Shown here: positions 8,639-17,384 of the stretch, piece after piece
Position numbering within the stretch: position 1 is the first letter of the stretch
Layout of the letters: each line of letters opens with the position of its first letter
Source: Selenomonas sp. GACV-9
Lineage (GTDB): Bacteria; Bacillota; Negativicutes; Selenomonadales; Selenomonadaceae
Direction: 5' to 3'
Assembly: GCA_900116485.1 (NCBI GenBank)
Contig: FPAX01000005.1
Location: 1-64,000, forward strand
DNA length: 64,000 nucleotides
The notes under the pieces: generated by a model
What the model saw: the letters and a program-made list of their open reading frames with translations, nothing else
Databases searched by the model: none
Told to the model about the DNA's origin: nothing
Program-made: the position numbers and the translations under genes

Positions 8639-9391
8639 TTATTTGTTGAAAATGTTCTTGAGTGCCTGTTTGTTGACATCGCGGTTAAGCTGTGCGAGAT
8701 ACGTCGTCAGCTTGATGTTCTTCGGGCAAGCCTCGACACAGTTCTGGCTGTTGCCGCAGCTCGTGATACCGCCTTTTTCCATCAGGGCGTTCAGACGCGT
8801 CGGAGCATCGAACTTCCCGAGCGGATGGAGGTTGAAGAGGTATGCCTGTACCGTCGGGGACGGTCCGATGAAGTCGGACTGCGGACCAACGTTCGGGCAA
8901 GCCTCGAGGCAGCAACCGCAGGTCATGCAGTGCGAAATCTCGTAAGCCGTCTCAGCCGTATGCGGATTCTGGATAGGTGCATCTTTGACGTCCCAGGTAC
9001 CATCGACCTCAATCCAGCCGTGGATACGTTTGAGGCTCTCAAACATAACGGAGCGATCGATTAGGAGGTCACGGATAACCGGGAACGTGCGTGCCGGAGC
9101 CAGGTGAATCGGCTGTTTGAGGTTATCTACCAGCGAGCAGCAAGCCTGGCGGGCTTTGCCGTTGATGACCATCATGCAAGCGCCGCAGACTTTCTCGAGG
9201 CAGTTGCACTCCCAGACAACCGGAGCGACTTTCTTGCCGTCAACGGTTACCGGATTTTTCTGGATTTCCATCAGGGCGGCAACGATGTTGAGGCCCGGAC
9301 GATAATCTACTTCGAACTCCTGGGTATACGGCTTGTCATTCGGGCCGTCCTGGCGTTCGATAACGAGTCTGACTTTCTTCTGTTCTGCCAT
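8639..9391 (-). CDS. frdB: Fumarate reductase/succinate dehydrogenase iron-sulfur subunit
   Basis: Electron-transfer subunit joining the flavoprotein to the membrane haems. The 250 aa carry the plant-type [2Fe-2S] motif CNCLEKVCGAC with a further Cys (ACC), then two ferredoxin-like motifs: CMTCGCCLEACP with a distant CP partner, and CGNSQNCVEACP, giving the usual 2Fe-2S, 4Fe-4S and 3Fe-4S set. The start has GGGAGGAC nine bases upstream. Last gene of the fumarase–fumarate reductase operon; in a fermenting Negativicute it should work mainly as a menaquinol:fumarate reductase. Confidence 0.95.
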   Translation of the reverse strand: MAEQKKVRLVIERQDGPNDKPYTQEFEVDYRPGLNIVAALMEIQKNPVTVDGKKVAPVVWECNCLEKVCGACMMVINGKARQACCSLVDNLKQPIHLAPARTFPVIRDLLIDRSVMFESLKRIHGWIEVDGTWDVKDAPIQNPHTAETAYEISHCMTCGCCLEACPNVGPQSDFIGPSPTVQAYLFNLHPLGKFDAPTRLNALMEKGGITSCGNSQNCVEACPKNIKLTTYLAQLNRDVNKQALKNIFNK

Positions 9392-9409
9392 TCTATTTGT
9401 CCTCCCTCA

Positions 9410-11317
9410 TTACTCTTTCTTAGCTACGGCGTAGTTGCGCAGACGCGGCTTGATGAGAGAATGTTCGAACTCGCGATAGGAAACCTCCGGCTCGCTGTTA
9501 GCAGCATCGAAGGAAACGACGGTCGTGTACATGAATTTCTCATCATCACGGCCAAAGAATACGAGGTCGTCATTGCCGTCATCCGTCATAGCGCGGCCCG
9601 TCTCAGCATCGAAATGATATGCGCCGGTCTTCTCATCGAAGGCCTTCTTCTTCGCATCATCCCACTGCTCATAGTCGGATTTGAGGACGATCTTCGCATG
9701 GGCACCACGGCTCTCGTCACGCAGCAATGCGGACTTCGTGATAGCCATTGCATAGATGATCATATTGCGGAGCTGACGGACGAACATAGCCTCCTGGTTT
9801 GCCCAGTTGCCATGATCCGTAACACCGATGTTATCCCAACGCTTGAGGAGCTCATGGAGTTCCTTCATGCACTGTTTGAGGCCATTGTTATCACGCTCAA
9901 CCGATACATACTTGTACATGATATCGCCGAGCTCGTGATGCATCTGGTGCGCGTTCTCCGGACCGTTCATGTTGCGGATACGGTCGAATTCCTCTACGCA
10001 CTCTTTGCGAGCTGCCTCGAGCTCTGCCTCCGTGAGGGCATCGCCGAGCTTGCCGCTGCGGGCAAGCCGCAGGGACTCTGGGCCGGAAATCGTACCGGAG
10101 TACGTTGCCGACAGCAGCGAGTTTGCACCGAGACGGTTTGCACCATGATACTGGTAGTCGCACTCGCCGGATGCCATGAGGCCCGGGATGTTCGTATGAT
10201 GCTCACGGTCAACCCAGATGCCGCCCATAGAATAATGGATGGACGGGAAGATTTCCATCGGAACCTTGCGCGGGTCTTTACCTACGAAATCATCATACAT
10301 CTCGAGGATACCGCCGAGTTTGCGCTCGAGGTAATCAGCCGGGATATGGGAAAGGTCGAGGTATACGCGATTCGGGTTCTGCATGCCGAGGCCCATATGG
10401 ACAACGACTTTGTAGATAGCACGGGAAGCAACGTCACGCGGTACGAGGTTGCCGTATGCCGGATACATATCCTCGAGGAAGTACCAACGCTCTTTCTCGT
10501 GGGTCTCCGGATTCTCGCGGTAAACCCATACGCGGCCACCCTCACCACGGCAGGCCTCAGACATCAGACGGTTCTTGTCCGAGCCCGGGATTGCCGTCGG
10601 ATGGATCTGCAGGAACTCTGGGTTGCCGATCTCAGCCCCCTGCTGGTAAACAGCGGAAACTGCCGAACCGTTGCAGATCGTCGAAGCCGTGCAGCGGCCA
10701 TATACCTGGCCAGGGCCACCCGTTGCCAGGATGACAACATCAGCCGGGAACGAAACGATCTCGTTGGAGTTCATGTTCTGAGCTACGATACCACGGCAGA
10801 TACCGTCTTTGTTCTTGATGATCTTGATGAATTCCCAGAACTCGTATTTCTTTACGCCACCCTTGACTTCCCAGCGGCGAACCTGCTCATCGAGAGCATA
10901 GAGGAGCTGCTGTCCCGTCGTGGAGCCGGCGAATACCGTACGTTTATTCTTCTGGCCACCGAAGTTACGGAGGTCAAGGACGCCTTCAGCTGTACGCGTG
11001 AACGGTACGCCCATGCGGTCAAACATCTTGACGAGTTTCGGAGCTGCCTCGACCATGCCCTTTACAGCCAGCTGGTCAGCCAGGAAGTCACCGCCGTATA
11101 CGGTATCATCAAAATGCTCATAGATGGAATCATGCTCGCCCTTCGTATCCATGCAGGCGTTCATGCCGCCCTGTGCGCACAAGGAATGGGAGCGTTTTAC
11201 CGGGCAGTAAGAGAACAGGTCTACTTTACCGCCGCCTTCGCAGATCTTCAGCGCAGCCATGAGGCCGGAGAGGCCGCCGCCTACGACAATAATCTTATTT
11301 TCAGGTTTATTAGCCAT
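9410..11317 (-). CDS. frdA: Fumarate reductase/succinate dehydrogenase flavoprotein subunit
   Basis: Catalytic subunit (635 aa) with covalently bound FAD. The N-terminal dinucleotide fold (IIVVGGGLSGLMAALKI) is followed by RSHSLCAQGGMNA, the region holding the flavin-linking His, then the active-site HPTAIPGSDKNRLMSEACRGEGG and the late YQYHGANRLGANSLL block. The C-terminal capping region is of full length. It is preceded by frdC and followed 18 bases later by frdB. Sequence alone does not decide direction of catalysis, but the operon with fumarase favours fumarate reduction. Confidence 0.96.
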   Translation of the reverse strand: MANKPENKIIVVGGGLSGLMAALKICEGGGKVDLFSYCPVKRSHSLCAQGGMNACMDTKGEHDSIYEHFDDTVYGGDFLADQLAVKGMVEAAPKLVKMFDRMGVPFTRTAEGVLDLRNFGGQKNKRTVFAGSTTGQQLLYALDEQVRRWEVKGGVKKYEFWEFIKIIKNKDGICRGIVAQNMNSNEIVSFPADVVILATGGPGQVYGRCTASTICNGSAVSAVYQQGAEIGNPEFLQIHPTAIPGSDKNRLMSEACRGEGGRVWVYRENPETHEKERWYFLEDMYPAYGNLVPRDVASRAIYKVVVHMGLGMQNPNRVYLDLSHIPADYLERKLGGILEMYDDFVGKDPRKVPMEIFPSIHYSMGGIWVDREHHTNIPGLMASGECDYQYHGANRLGANSLLSATYSGTISGPESLRLARSGKLGDALTEAELEAARKECVEEFDRIRNMNGPENAHQMHHELGDIMYKYVSVERDNNGLKQCMKELHELLKRWDNIGVTDHGNWANQEAMFVRQLRNMIIYAMAITKSALLRDESRGAHAKIVLKSDYEQWDDAKKKAFDEKTGAYHFDAETGRAMTDDGNDDLVFFGRDDEKFMYTTVVSFDAANSEPEVSYREFEHSLIKPRLRNYAVAKKE

Positions 11318-11348
11318 TGATTTTCTCCTTTACTTTGCGATACTTCAC

Positions 11349-11975
11349 TTACATTACGAAGTAGCTGCCCATGAATACCAGCGTAACCAGGCAGAGAAGA
11401 GCGCAGAGACCCATGCTGCAGAGACTGATGACGTTCTGGATGCGCGGGCCCTTAGCGATACCCCAGGTCATGCAGAAGGTCGTGATACCATTGCAGAAAT
11501 GGAAGATAGCTGCAAACATGCCAAGGATATACAGCAGAGCATAAATCGGATGGCCGACAAAGTAGCTCTGAAGGAGTTCATAGGAAATCGGCGTGCCGCT
11601 GATGCCCTTCGTGAAGACGCGGAGATAGAATACGTGCCATACGAGGAATACAACGAGGAACCATGCCGTCCAGCGCTGGAGCGCGAACTGCCAGTTGCGG
11701 ATGTAACCGAAACGGCCCGGGTTGTTGTTTGCCTGCAGGGCAATGTAAACACCGTAGATAGCATGGAACAGGAGCGGAACAGCGATGCCGAATACCTCAA
11801 GGCCGAGGAAGATTGGTTTCGGGATGAGCTCCATCATAGCGAGTGCACCATTAAGTGCCGGAGCGCCGCCGAGGGCCATCGAGTTGGTGAAGATATGCTC
11901 AAAGAGAACGATACCGAGCACCAGGAGACCCACTAAAGAATGCAAACGACGCAGATAAAAAGTTGTGTGGAACAT
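11349..11975 (-). CDS. frdC: Succinate dehydrogenase/fumarate reductase cytochrome b subunit (di-haem type)
   Basis: Membrane anchor of 208 aa with five predicted helices, like the Bacillus/Wolinella single-anchor type. Histidines suitable as four axial ligands sit in successive helices: near 27 (LFEHIF), 71 (LLFHAIYG), 114 (LVWHVFY) and 158 (AIFHFCNG). Two b haems therefore connect FrdB to menaquinone. It is preceded by AGGAGGTATAG. Its haem demand links it to the nirJ1/nirJ2 genes further along. Confidence 0.93.
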   Translation of the reverse strand: MFHTTFYLRRLHSLVGLLVLGIVLFEHIFTNSMALGGAPALNGALAMMELIPKPIFLGLEVFGIAVPLLFHAIYGVYIALQANNNPGRFGYIRNWQFALQRWTAWFLVVFLVWHVFYLRVFTKGISGTPISYELLQSYFVGHPIYALLYILGMFAAIFHFCNGITTFCMTWGIAKGPRIQNVISLCSMGLCALLCLVTLVFMGSYFVM

Positions 11976-12008
11976 TCTATACCTCCTAAAATAATACCTT
12001 TACCTCTA

Positions 12009-12575
12009 TCAGTAGCCTTTCAGCGTACGATACTTAGCCTGGTTCGTCTCGTAGAGGTTGTTACCCTCACAATCGATGACAACGATAGCCGGGAAATCCT
12101 CAACCGTAAGAGCAGCTACAGCCTCCGGGCCGAGCTCCGGATAAGCGAGGACTTCATACTTCTTGACGGATTTTGCGATCAAGGCAGCAGCACCGCCAAC
12201 AGCAGCAAAATACGTTACACCGTTCTTCTTCATGGACTCGACAACAGCAGCCGAACGGGAGCCTTTGCCGATCATGCCCTTGATGCCCTGATCGAGCATC
12301 GTCGGCGTATAAGCATCCATACGGCCGGAAGTCGTCGGGCCGCAGGAGCCAATCGGATCACCCGGTTTTGCCGGCGTCGGTCCGAGATAATAAACCATCT
12401 GATCCTTCCAATCAACCGGCAGTTCCTCGCCACGTGCCAGCGCCTCAGTCATAGCCTTATGCGCAGCATCACGGGCAGCGATGATCGTACCGCTGATAAG
12501 GACCGCATCGCCGACATGCAGCTTGCGGGACATCTCTTCCGTAAACGGAGTCTGGATTTTAATTGGTTCTGCCAT
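12009..12575 (-). CDS. Fumarate hydratase (class I, two-subunit) beta subunit
   Basis: A 188-aa C-terminal-type subunit of the oxygen-sensitive [4Fe-4S] fumarase/tartrate dehydratase family. Typical blocks are VGDAVLISGTIIAARDAAHKA, PVDWKDQMVYYLGPTPAKPG, the GPTTSGRMDAYTPTMLDQG turn (substrate binding) and GKGSRS. It interconverts malate and fumarate together with the alpha subunit encoded 23 bases upstream. Tartrate dehydratase is the main alternative, but the fusion into an frd operon points to fumarase. Confidence 0.92.
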   Translation of the reverse strand: MAEPIKIQTPFTEEMSRKLHVGDAVLISGTIIAARDAAHKAMTEALARGEELPVDWKDQMVYYLGPTPAKPGDPIGSCGPTTSGRMDAYTPTMLDQGIKGMIGKGSRSAAVVESMKKNGVTYFAAVGGAAALIAKSVKKYEVLAYPELGPEAVAALTVEDFPAIVVIDCEGNNLYETNQAKYRTLKGY

Positions 12576-12598
12576 TTTTATTTCCTCCTATCCTCAAA

Positions 12599-13441
12599 TC
12601 AAAGCGTACGCGATGCATGGCGCATAGCATGGCAGCAGATCGTTACAGCGACCGGCAGACCTGCGATATGCGTCGGGCCCCACTCGACATTGACGGCGAG
12701 TGCAGAGGTCGTACCGCCAAGCTGCGGTCCAATACCCGTCTGATTGATGAGTTCCAGGAGTTCGCCCTCGAGTTTTGCGTATTCCGGCATCGGATTGCGC
12801 TCGTCGATAGAGCGGGTCAGAGCCTTCTTGGAAAGGAGTGCAGCACGATCCATAGTGCCGCCGATACCTACGCCGACAACCATCGGCGGGCACGGATTCA
12901 TGCTGGCATGCAGGATGATGTCCATGACAGCTTTCTTCACACCTTCAACGCCATCAGCCGGAACCAGCATCTTGACGCCGGATTTGTTTTCCGAACCGAA
13001 GCCTTTCGGTGCGACCGTAATCTTAAGCTTATCGCCCGGCACGATTTTCGTGTAGATGACGCCCGGCGTGTTGTCCTTCGTGTTGACACGATTGAACAAC
13101 GGCTCAGCAACGACAGATTTGCGCAGATAACCTTCCGTATAGCCTTTGGCAATACCGGCATTGATGGCATCTTCAAGCAGGCCGCCCGTGATATGCAGAT
13201 CCTGGCCGACTTCAAGGAATACGATCGTCATACCAGTATCCTGGCAGTACGGGCGATCCTCAGCACGTGCAATCTCAGCATTCTTGATAATCTGGTCAAG
13301 AACGTTCTGACCGACCGGAGATTTCTCCGTCTCACGGCCGCGTTTCAGGCCTTCGTAAACGTCCTTTGGCAGATAATAAGCTGCCTCTTTGCACATCTGT
13401 GCTACGGTTTCCGTGATTTGTTTTGCATCAATTTCTCGCAA
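12599..13441 (-). CDS. Fumarate hydratase (class I, two-subunit) alpha subunit
   Basis: The [4Fe-4S]-binding subunit (280 aa). Cysteines likely to hold the cluster are in AEDRPYCQDTGMT, LHASMNPCPPMVVGVG and the C-terminal AVTICCHAMRHAS. An ATG lies 15 bases upstream, but the perfect ribosome site GGGAGGG would then be inside the gene. TTG at 13441 sits six bases after it and is the better start. First gene of the fumarase–fumarate reductase operon, with the FNR/CRP-like box and a 17-bp palindrome upstream. Confidence 0.92.
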   Translation of the reverse strand: MREIDAKQITETVAQMCKEAAYYLPKDVYEGLKRGRETEKSPVGQNVLDQIIKNAEIARAEDRPYCQDTGMTIVFLEVGQDLHITGGLLEDAINAGIAKGYTEGYLRKSVVAEPLFNRVNTKDNTPGVIYTKIVPGDKLKITVAPKGFGSENKSGVKMLVPADGVEGVKKAVMDIILHASMNPCPPMVVGVGIGGTMDRAALLSKKALTRSIDERNPMPEYAKLEGELLELINQTGIGPQLGGTTSALAVNVEWGPTHIAGLPVAVTICCHAMRHASRTL

Positions 13442-13548
13442 AGTAATCCCTCCCATAAATACAACTTATCACACATCTGTGGGTTCATCATAGCACATTT
13501 TTTCGCCCCTTTCAAGCGAAAGGAAAAGTGCCGCAACCCCGCATAAAT

Positions 13549-13565
13549 AGTGAACCCAGTTCACT
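13549..13565. promoter_or_regulatory. 17-bp operator-like palindrome upstream of fumarase operon
   Basis: AGTGAAC-CCA-GTTCACT: perfect 7-bp arms around three bases. It falls at the expected transcription start if the upstream GTGA-N6-TCAC box acts from about -41, so it is placed like a repressor operator. The regulator is unknown. Confidence 0.5.
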
Positions 13566-13593
13566 TTTTACCCCAATTCCCATGGAGACGCGC

Positions 13594-13607
13594 GTGACAA
13601 CTATCAC
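13594..13607. promoter_or_regulatory. FNR/CRP-family binding site upstream of fumarase–fumarate reductase operon
   Basis: GTGA-CAACTA-TCAC, a perfect match to the GTGA-N6-TCAC core, followed by A on the right side. A weak -10 (TAAAAA on the minus strand, 13570–13565) would put the box near -42. The same core occurs before narG. Confidence 0.6.
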
Positions 13608-13716
13608 ATCAATTAGTATATTAGCGATTTACGGAAAAATTCCTGCTGTAAATTTTATTTTCGTAAAAAAAAAATTTGTTTTTTTTATTGCTGGTTTATT
13701 GCAGAATTTAAAATAT

Positions 13717-14199
13717 TTATATCCGTATAATTTTTACAACCGGCTCGCAATCCGGCAGCAAATCTGCCACCATGAACGAGCCTTTGGACGCATCACGCGG
13801 ACGAGCTATGCTTCCCGGATTGAGCACCATGACCCCGCCTGGCTGGATATCCGCAACATGCGTATGACCATATATGGCAATATCTGCCTGCTGCGCTTCC
13901 GCCACCTGCACCAGCATTTCCGTAGAGAACTGCACGCCATAGAGATGACCATGCGTCAGCAGGATTCGGTGTCCCCCGGCTTCCGTTACAATAGCGTCTT
14001 TAAGAGTCGTATACGGCCAATCATTGTTGCCAGCCACTTTGGCCACCGGCAGCTGCGTGATCATGGCCAGATATTCTGCATCCATGGCAATGTCGCCAGC
14101 AAAGAACCAACCCTCGACATCCTGGGCTGCCGGATGAGCCAGCATCTGATCCAAGGCATTCGTATCCCCATGGCTGTCACTTACGATTCCGATCTTCAT
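13717..14199 (-). CDS. yfcE: YfcE/MJ0936-family metallophosphoesterase
   Basis: A 160-aa phosphodiesterase of the calcineurin-like fold. Metal-binding motifs are all visible: GIVSDSHGDTNALDQML (D-x-H), FFAGDIAMD (GD), VAGNNDWPY (GNND), LTHGH and YGHTHVADI (GHTH). These small enzymes hydrolyse phosphodiesters in vitro; the true substrate is unclear. Its ATG overlaps the rdgB stop by four bases, so it is coupled to rph-rdgB. About 275 bases of AT-rich DNA separate it from the fumarase gene. Confidence 0.9.
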   Translation of the reverse strand: MKIGIVSDSHGDTNALDQMLAHPAAQDVEGWFFAGDIAMDAEYLAMITQLPVAKVAGNNDWPYTTLKDAIVTEAGGHRILLTHGHLYGVQFSTEMLVQVAEAQQADIAIYGHTHVADIQPGGVMVLNPGSIARPRDASKGSFMVADLLPDCEPVVKIIRI

Positions 14200-14795
14200 T
14201 TCAGTCTTGCCTCCAGCTCACGGGATAATGCCTTGAGGGCCTTGCCACGGTGGCTGATCCGCTGCTTTTCCTCCAGCGTGAGCTCTGCCATCGTGCGGCC
14301 TGGGTACTCCTGCGGATAGAAATAGGGATCATAGCCAAAGCCATTTTCCCCTTTCGGAGCAAGCTTTATCTGACCGTCACAGCGCCCATCAGCTGCCAGC
14401 TCCATGCCATCCAAGCCCACAAAAGCAATCGCGCAGCGATAATCAGCGGCCGACTCGCTGACGCCCAGGCGCTGCAGTTCCTCAACCATTTTGGCATTGT
14501 TCGTCGCATCATCGGCATGGAAGCCGGCAAAACGAGCCGAATGGATGCCTGGCGCACCCCCCAGCACCTCAATCTCCAGCCCTGAGTCATCAGCAATGCA
14601 GGCGCAACCCGTCTGCTGCCGGTAAAATGCCGCCTTGATACGGGCATTTTCGGCAAAGGTCTTGCCATCCTCGACAGCATCGGGCAGCTGCCCGAACTCC
14701 GCCAGCGAAACTACTTCAACGGGCAATGCACTGAGGGCTGCTGCCATCTCACGCACCTTGCCCGGATTCTTGGTTGCGATCACGATTTTCTGCAT
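14196..14795 (-). CDS. rdgB: XTP/dITP diphosphatase (non-canonical purine NTP pyrophosphatase)
   Basis: A 199-aa HAM1/RdgB-family house-cleaning enzyme that removes inosine and xanthosine triphosphates from the nucleotide pool. Motifs: IVIATKNPGKVREM at the N-terminus, the metal-binding CIADDSGLEIEVLGGAPGIHSAR, and GFGYDPYFYP, then ISHRGKALK at the end. ATG 14795 has GGGAGG eight bases upstream; a longer frame upstream overlaps rph and is rejected. The rph–rdgB–phosphoesterase order is common in Firmicutes. Confidence 0.95.
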   Translation of the reverse strand: MQKIVIATKNPGKVREMAAALSALPVEVVSLAEFGQLPDAVEDGKTFAENARIKAAFYRQQTGCACIADDSGLEIEVLGGAPGIHSARFAGFHADDATNNAKMVEELQRLGVSESAADYRCAIAFVGLDGMELAADGRCDGQIKLAPKGENGFGYDPYFYPQEYPGRTMAELTLEEKQRISHRGKALKALSRELEARLK

Positions 14796-14814
14796 GGATT
14801 TCCTCCCGAACTCT

Positions 14815-15561
14815 TTATCCTTCACGGCCGACCAACCAGACCAGCTGACCGCCAAGCACATCCTTCTGGTACGAGATCAGCTCACGGCAGCCCTTTTCCC
14901 CAAGACTCAGCAACGAGCCAAGCTCCTCATGGGAAAAGGGGCGCCCCTCGCCAGTGCCCTGTACCTCGACGAATTTTCCCTCGCCAGTCATGACGACATT
15001 CATATCGACGATAGCCTGGGAATCCTCTTCGTAGCAGAGGTCAAGCAACGGCTCGTTCTCGTGGCTGATGCCGACGCTGATTGCCGAGACGAAGTCCTTG
15101 ACGGGAAAGACATTGCCCTTCTCGTAAAATGTTGCGCAAGCCTCGACCAAAGCGACAAAAGCCCCCGTGATTGATGCTGTACGCGTGCCGCCATCGGCCT
15201 GGATCACGTCGCAGTCAATCATGATGGTGCGCTCGCCAATGGCCTTCGTATCGACCACTGAGCGCAGGCTGCGGCCAATCAGGCGCTCGATTTCCTGGGT
15301 GCGCCCCGACTGCTTGCCGCGCACAGCCTCTCGCTGGGTGCGCGTGCCGGTAGCACTCGGCAGCAGCGAATACTCGGCAGTGATCCAGCCTTCCCCTGTT
15401 CCCTTGAGGAAGAACGGTACCCGATCCTCAATCGTCGCAGCACAGATGACTTTCGTATTGCCCATCTCGATGAGCACCGAACCGGCCGGATACTTCTGGA
15501 AATGGCGATGTATCGTGTAAGGACGGAGCTGGTCTGCGCTCCGCCGATCTGTTCTTGGCAT
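14815..15561 (-). CDS. rph: Ribonuclease PH
   Basis: Phosphorolytic 3' exoribonuclease trimming tRNA precursors. The 248-aa protein starts [14 protein letters not shown], the family hallmark, and shows [59 protein letters not shown] with the catalytic aspartates, and [23 protein letters not shown] 15561 follows an AGGAGGG box; the frame further upstream includes a terminator hairpin and is not translated. First gene of the rph–rdgB–phosphoesterase unit. Confidence 0.96.
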   Translation of the reverse strand: MPRTDRRSADQLRPYTIHRHFQKYPAGSVLIEMGNTKVICAATIEDRVPFFLKGTGEGWITAEYSLLPSATGTRTQREAVRGKQSGRTQEIERLIGRSLRSVVDTKAIGERTIMIDCDVIQADGGTRTASITGAFVALVEACATFYEKGNVFPVKDFVSAISVGISHENEPLLDLCYEEDSQAIVDMNVVMTGEGKFVEVQGTGEGRPFSHEELGSLLSLGEKGCRELISYQKDVLGGQLVWLVGREG

Positions 15562-15576
15562 GATATCCCTCCTGTT

Positions 15577-15603
15577 AAAAAAACCTCCCCCTGCGGGGAG
15601 GTT
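15577..15603 (-). terminator. Intrinsic terminator after the F420-ligase-like gene
   Basis: AACCTCCCC (15582–15590) pairs with GGGGAGGTT (15595–15603) around a 4-base loop. On the minus strand it is followed by seven T residues. It separates the upstream transcript from rph. Confidence 0.85.
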
Positions 15604-15611
15604 CTTCATCT

Positions 15612-16271
15612 TCAGTTCTTTTCCTGATACTGGCGATAGTTCTTGATGATGCAGATTGGCGTCTTCTGGGAAGCATTGCCAAACGGATTATCAATCAACA
15701 GCTGTGCAGCCTTCGGACCGTCAACCTTGTCCGTGACGCCGACCACACGCGAGCGTTTGAGGTCATTGACGTCAGCAATCATCGCACCGAAGCAGCCGAG
15801 ACGCTGCTGAATCTTCTTGACGACCTCATTCGGCTCACCCGGGCCATAAACGATGCATTTATCGAACGGCGGCATCGTGCCCGTAACGTCATCGATCATA
15901 GCCGTCTCCTTACCGCCCCAGACATAGAACATGCCCGACTTGCCAAAGATCTTAGCGATAAAGCCAGCAAACAGTGCAAAGGCCACGCGCCACTTGCCCT
16001 CAACATTCATCAGCGACTGCATGCCATGAGGCGATGCCAGCGAACCATAGTCCGGAATGAAGCGGCAGCAGAACTGCGCTACCTTGCTGATCTTGAGGTC
16101 TTCTGGGCGTACATATCGGCCCTGGGTGATGGCTACTACACTCTCTGCGCAGCAGAGCAGGTCATTTTCGCCAATCTTATCTTTCGTGTAACGCTCAATC
16201 GCGTCAACGATATCGTCCTTTTCCGTCAGGATGCGCGTCGGCACCGGGATAAGTTCTAATTCTTCTGCCAT
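15612..16271 (-). CDS. Coenzyme F420-0:L-glutamate ligase-like protein
   Basis: A 219-aa protein with the CofE/FbiB fold: [41 protein letters not shown], and [25 protein letters not shown], ending in [24 protein letters not shown]. Such proteins add glutamate to F420 in archaea and actinobacteria. No other F420 gene is visible here and Negativicutes are not known to make F420, so a different amide-forming ligase role is likely. It is followed by a terminator and preceded, 15 bases away, by a membrane-anchored unknown. Confidence 0.72.
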   Translation of the reverse strand: MAEELELIPVPTRILTEKDDIVDAIERYTKDKIGENDLLCCAESVVAITQGRYVRPEDLKISKVAQFCCRFIPDYGSLASPHGMQSLMNVEGKWRVAFALFAGFIAKIFGKSGMFYVWGGKETAMIDDVTGTMPPFDKCIVYGPGEPNEVVKKIQQRLGCFGAMIADVNDLKRSRVVGVTDKVDGPKAAQLLIDNPFGNASQKTPICIIKNYRQYQEKN

Positions 16272-16286
16272 TGTTTCGCTGCCTCC

Positions 16287-16838
16287 TCAGTCTTCTGCCA
16301 GCTGAACATTTGCCAGCTTAGCGATCTCTTCTGCCGTAAATACCAAACGGATCTTGCGGTAATGCCATGGCGTACGGCCCGTTTCCATCCAGATGAAATC
16401 AACCGGCAGGTCCACCATATGGGAAAGGGCCTCCTTGAGGCTCATGCCCTTGCGCGGGGTCAGCTCGACCTTGGCATAGATATTGAGCTTATCCTCGCCA
16501 TGCGCATCGCCCTTTTTCTGGATCAGGACAGCCTCGAAGTACTCGTCCTCACGCGGCTCGCCCTCGCGCTCAGCAATTCCCTTGACAGCAATGCCGTCAT
16601 ACTGCTCATAGGGCAGCTGGACATGGTTGATGGCGTCCATGATGGTGGCACACTGTTTGCCCTCATTATAGAAGTTCAGCTTTTTCGAAAGCACGATGCT
16701 GTTTTCGTCCTGGGACTCAACAACGACCGGAGCACTCGTATCCACACGAATGTCCTCCTTACCTGCCGCAGCGAGGTAAAGGTTAGCAGCCACAACGGCC
16801 AGTACAATCAGTCCAACAATAACGTATACGATTGTCAC
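16287..16838 (-). CDS. Membrane-anchored protein of unknown function
   Basis: A 183-aa protein I do not recognise. Residues ~3–25 form one strongly hydrophobic helix (VYVIVGLIVLAVVAANLYLA) without a clear cleavage site, so it is probably a signal anchor with the rest outside. The soluble part is mixed alpha/beta with an acidic tail. The GTG start is supported by GGAGG seven bases upstream. It lies between a thioesterase and the F420-ligase-like gene in one transcript. Confidence 0.7.
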   Translation of the reverse strand: MTIVYVIVGLIVLAVVAANLYLAAAGKEDIRVDTSAPVVVESQDENSIVLSKKLNFYNEGKQCATIMDAINHVQLPYEQYDGIAVKGIAEREGEPREDEYFEAVLIQKKGDAHGEDKLNIYAKVELTPRKGMSLKEALSHMVDLPVDFIWMETGRTPWHYRKIRLVFTAEEIAKLANVQLAED

Positions 16839-16865
16839 AATGATTCCTCCCTAAAATCCAATTAC

Positions 16866-17297
16866 TTATTTCAGCTGCAAGGTTTTCTCTTTCGCCATTG
16901 CCGCCGCTAATATCCGATAATATTTTTCCGGCAGGCGGGTTATGCGTCCAGTCTCCTTGCTGGTAAACACATTCTGTGAATGGCCGGTCACCATGACCTC
17001 GCCATCAGCCTTGCGGATAATCCGATAATCAAAGGCCATCTTAGCCTTGGTAAGTGCCGTCGGCGTCGTCTCGATCAGGACGACATCGTCAAACTTTCCC
17101 GGAGAGACATATTTCGCTCGTACATCCGTAATCGGAAACACAAAGCCATCATCCATCAGCTCACCCAGTGTGATGCCAATGGAGCGCAGATACTCCACGC
17201 GGCCAATCTCAAACCAGCGAATGTAGTTCGAATGATGAACGACCGCCATCGCATCAGTATCGTAGAAATTCACGTGATGCTCCGTAATGACTGGCAT
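16866..17297 (-). CDS. Acyl-CoA thioesterase, YbgC/FadM hotdog family
   Basis: A 143-aa single-hotdog thioesterase. The 4HBT signature is complete: HVNFYDTDAMAVVHHSNYIRWFEIGR with the catalytic Asp, followed by YLRSIGITLGELMDDG. It should hydrolyse acyl-CoA or acyl-carrier thioesters; chain preference is not predictable. The start is preceded by AGGAGGG. The gap to murI upstream is 87 bases. Confidence 0.88.
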   Translation of the reverse strand: MPVITEHHVNFYDTDAMAVVHHSNYIRWFEIGRVEYLRSIGITLGELMDDGFVFPITDVRAKYVSPGKFDDVVLIETTPTALTKAKMAFDYRIIRKADGEVMVTGHSQNVFTSKETGRITRLPEKYYRILAAAMAKEKTLQLK

Positions 17298-17384
17298 ATA
17301 ATCCCTCCTGCGGAATAATTTTCTTTCATTAATAAAATGAAATACACAATGTATAGCCTAGAACAATTGCCGTCTAAAGTCAAG

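Noticed and set aside
9104..11320. A 738-codon open frame on the plus strand
   Set aside because: It is the antisense shadow of frdA/frdB, whose motifs are unambiguous; no ribosome site or homology.
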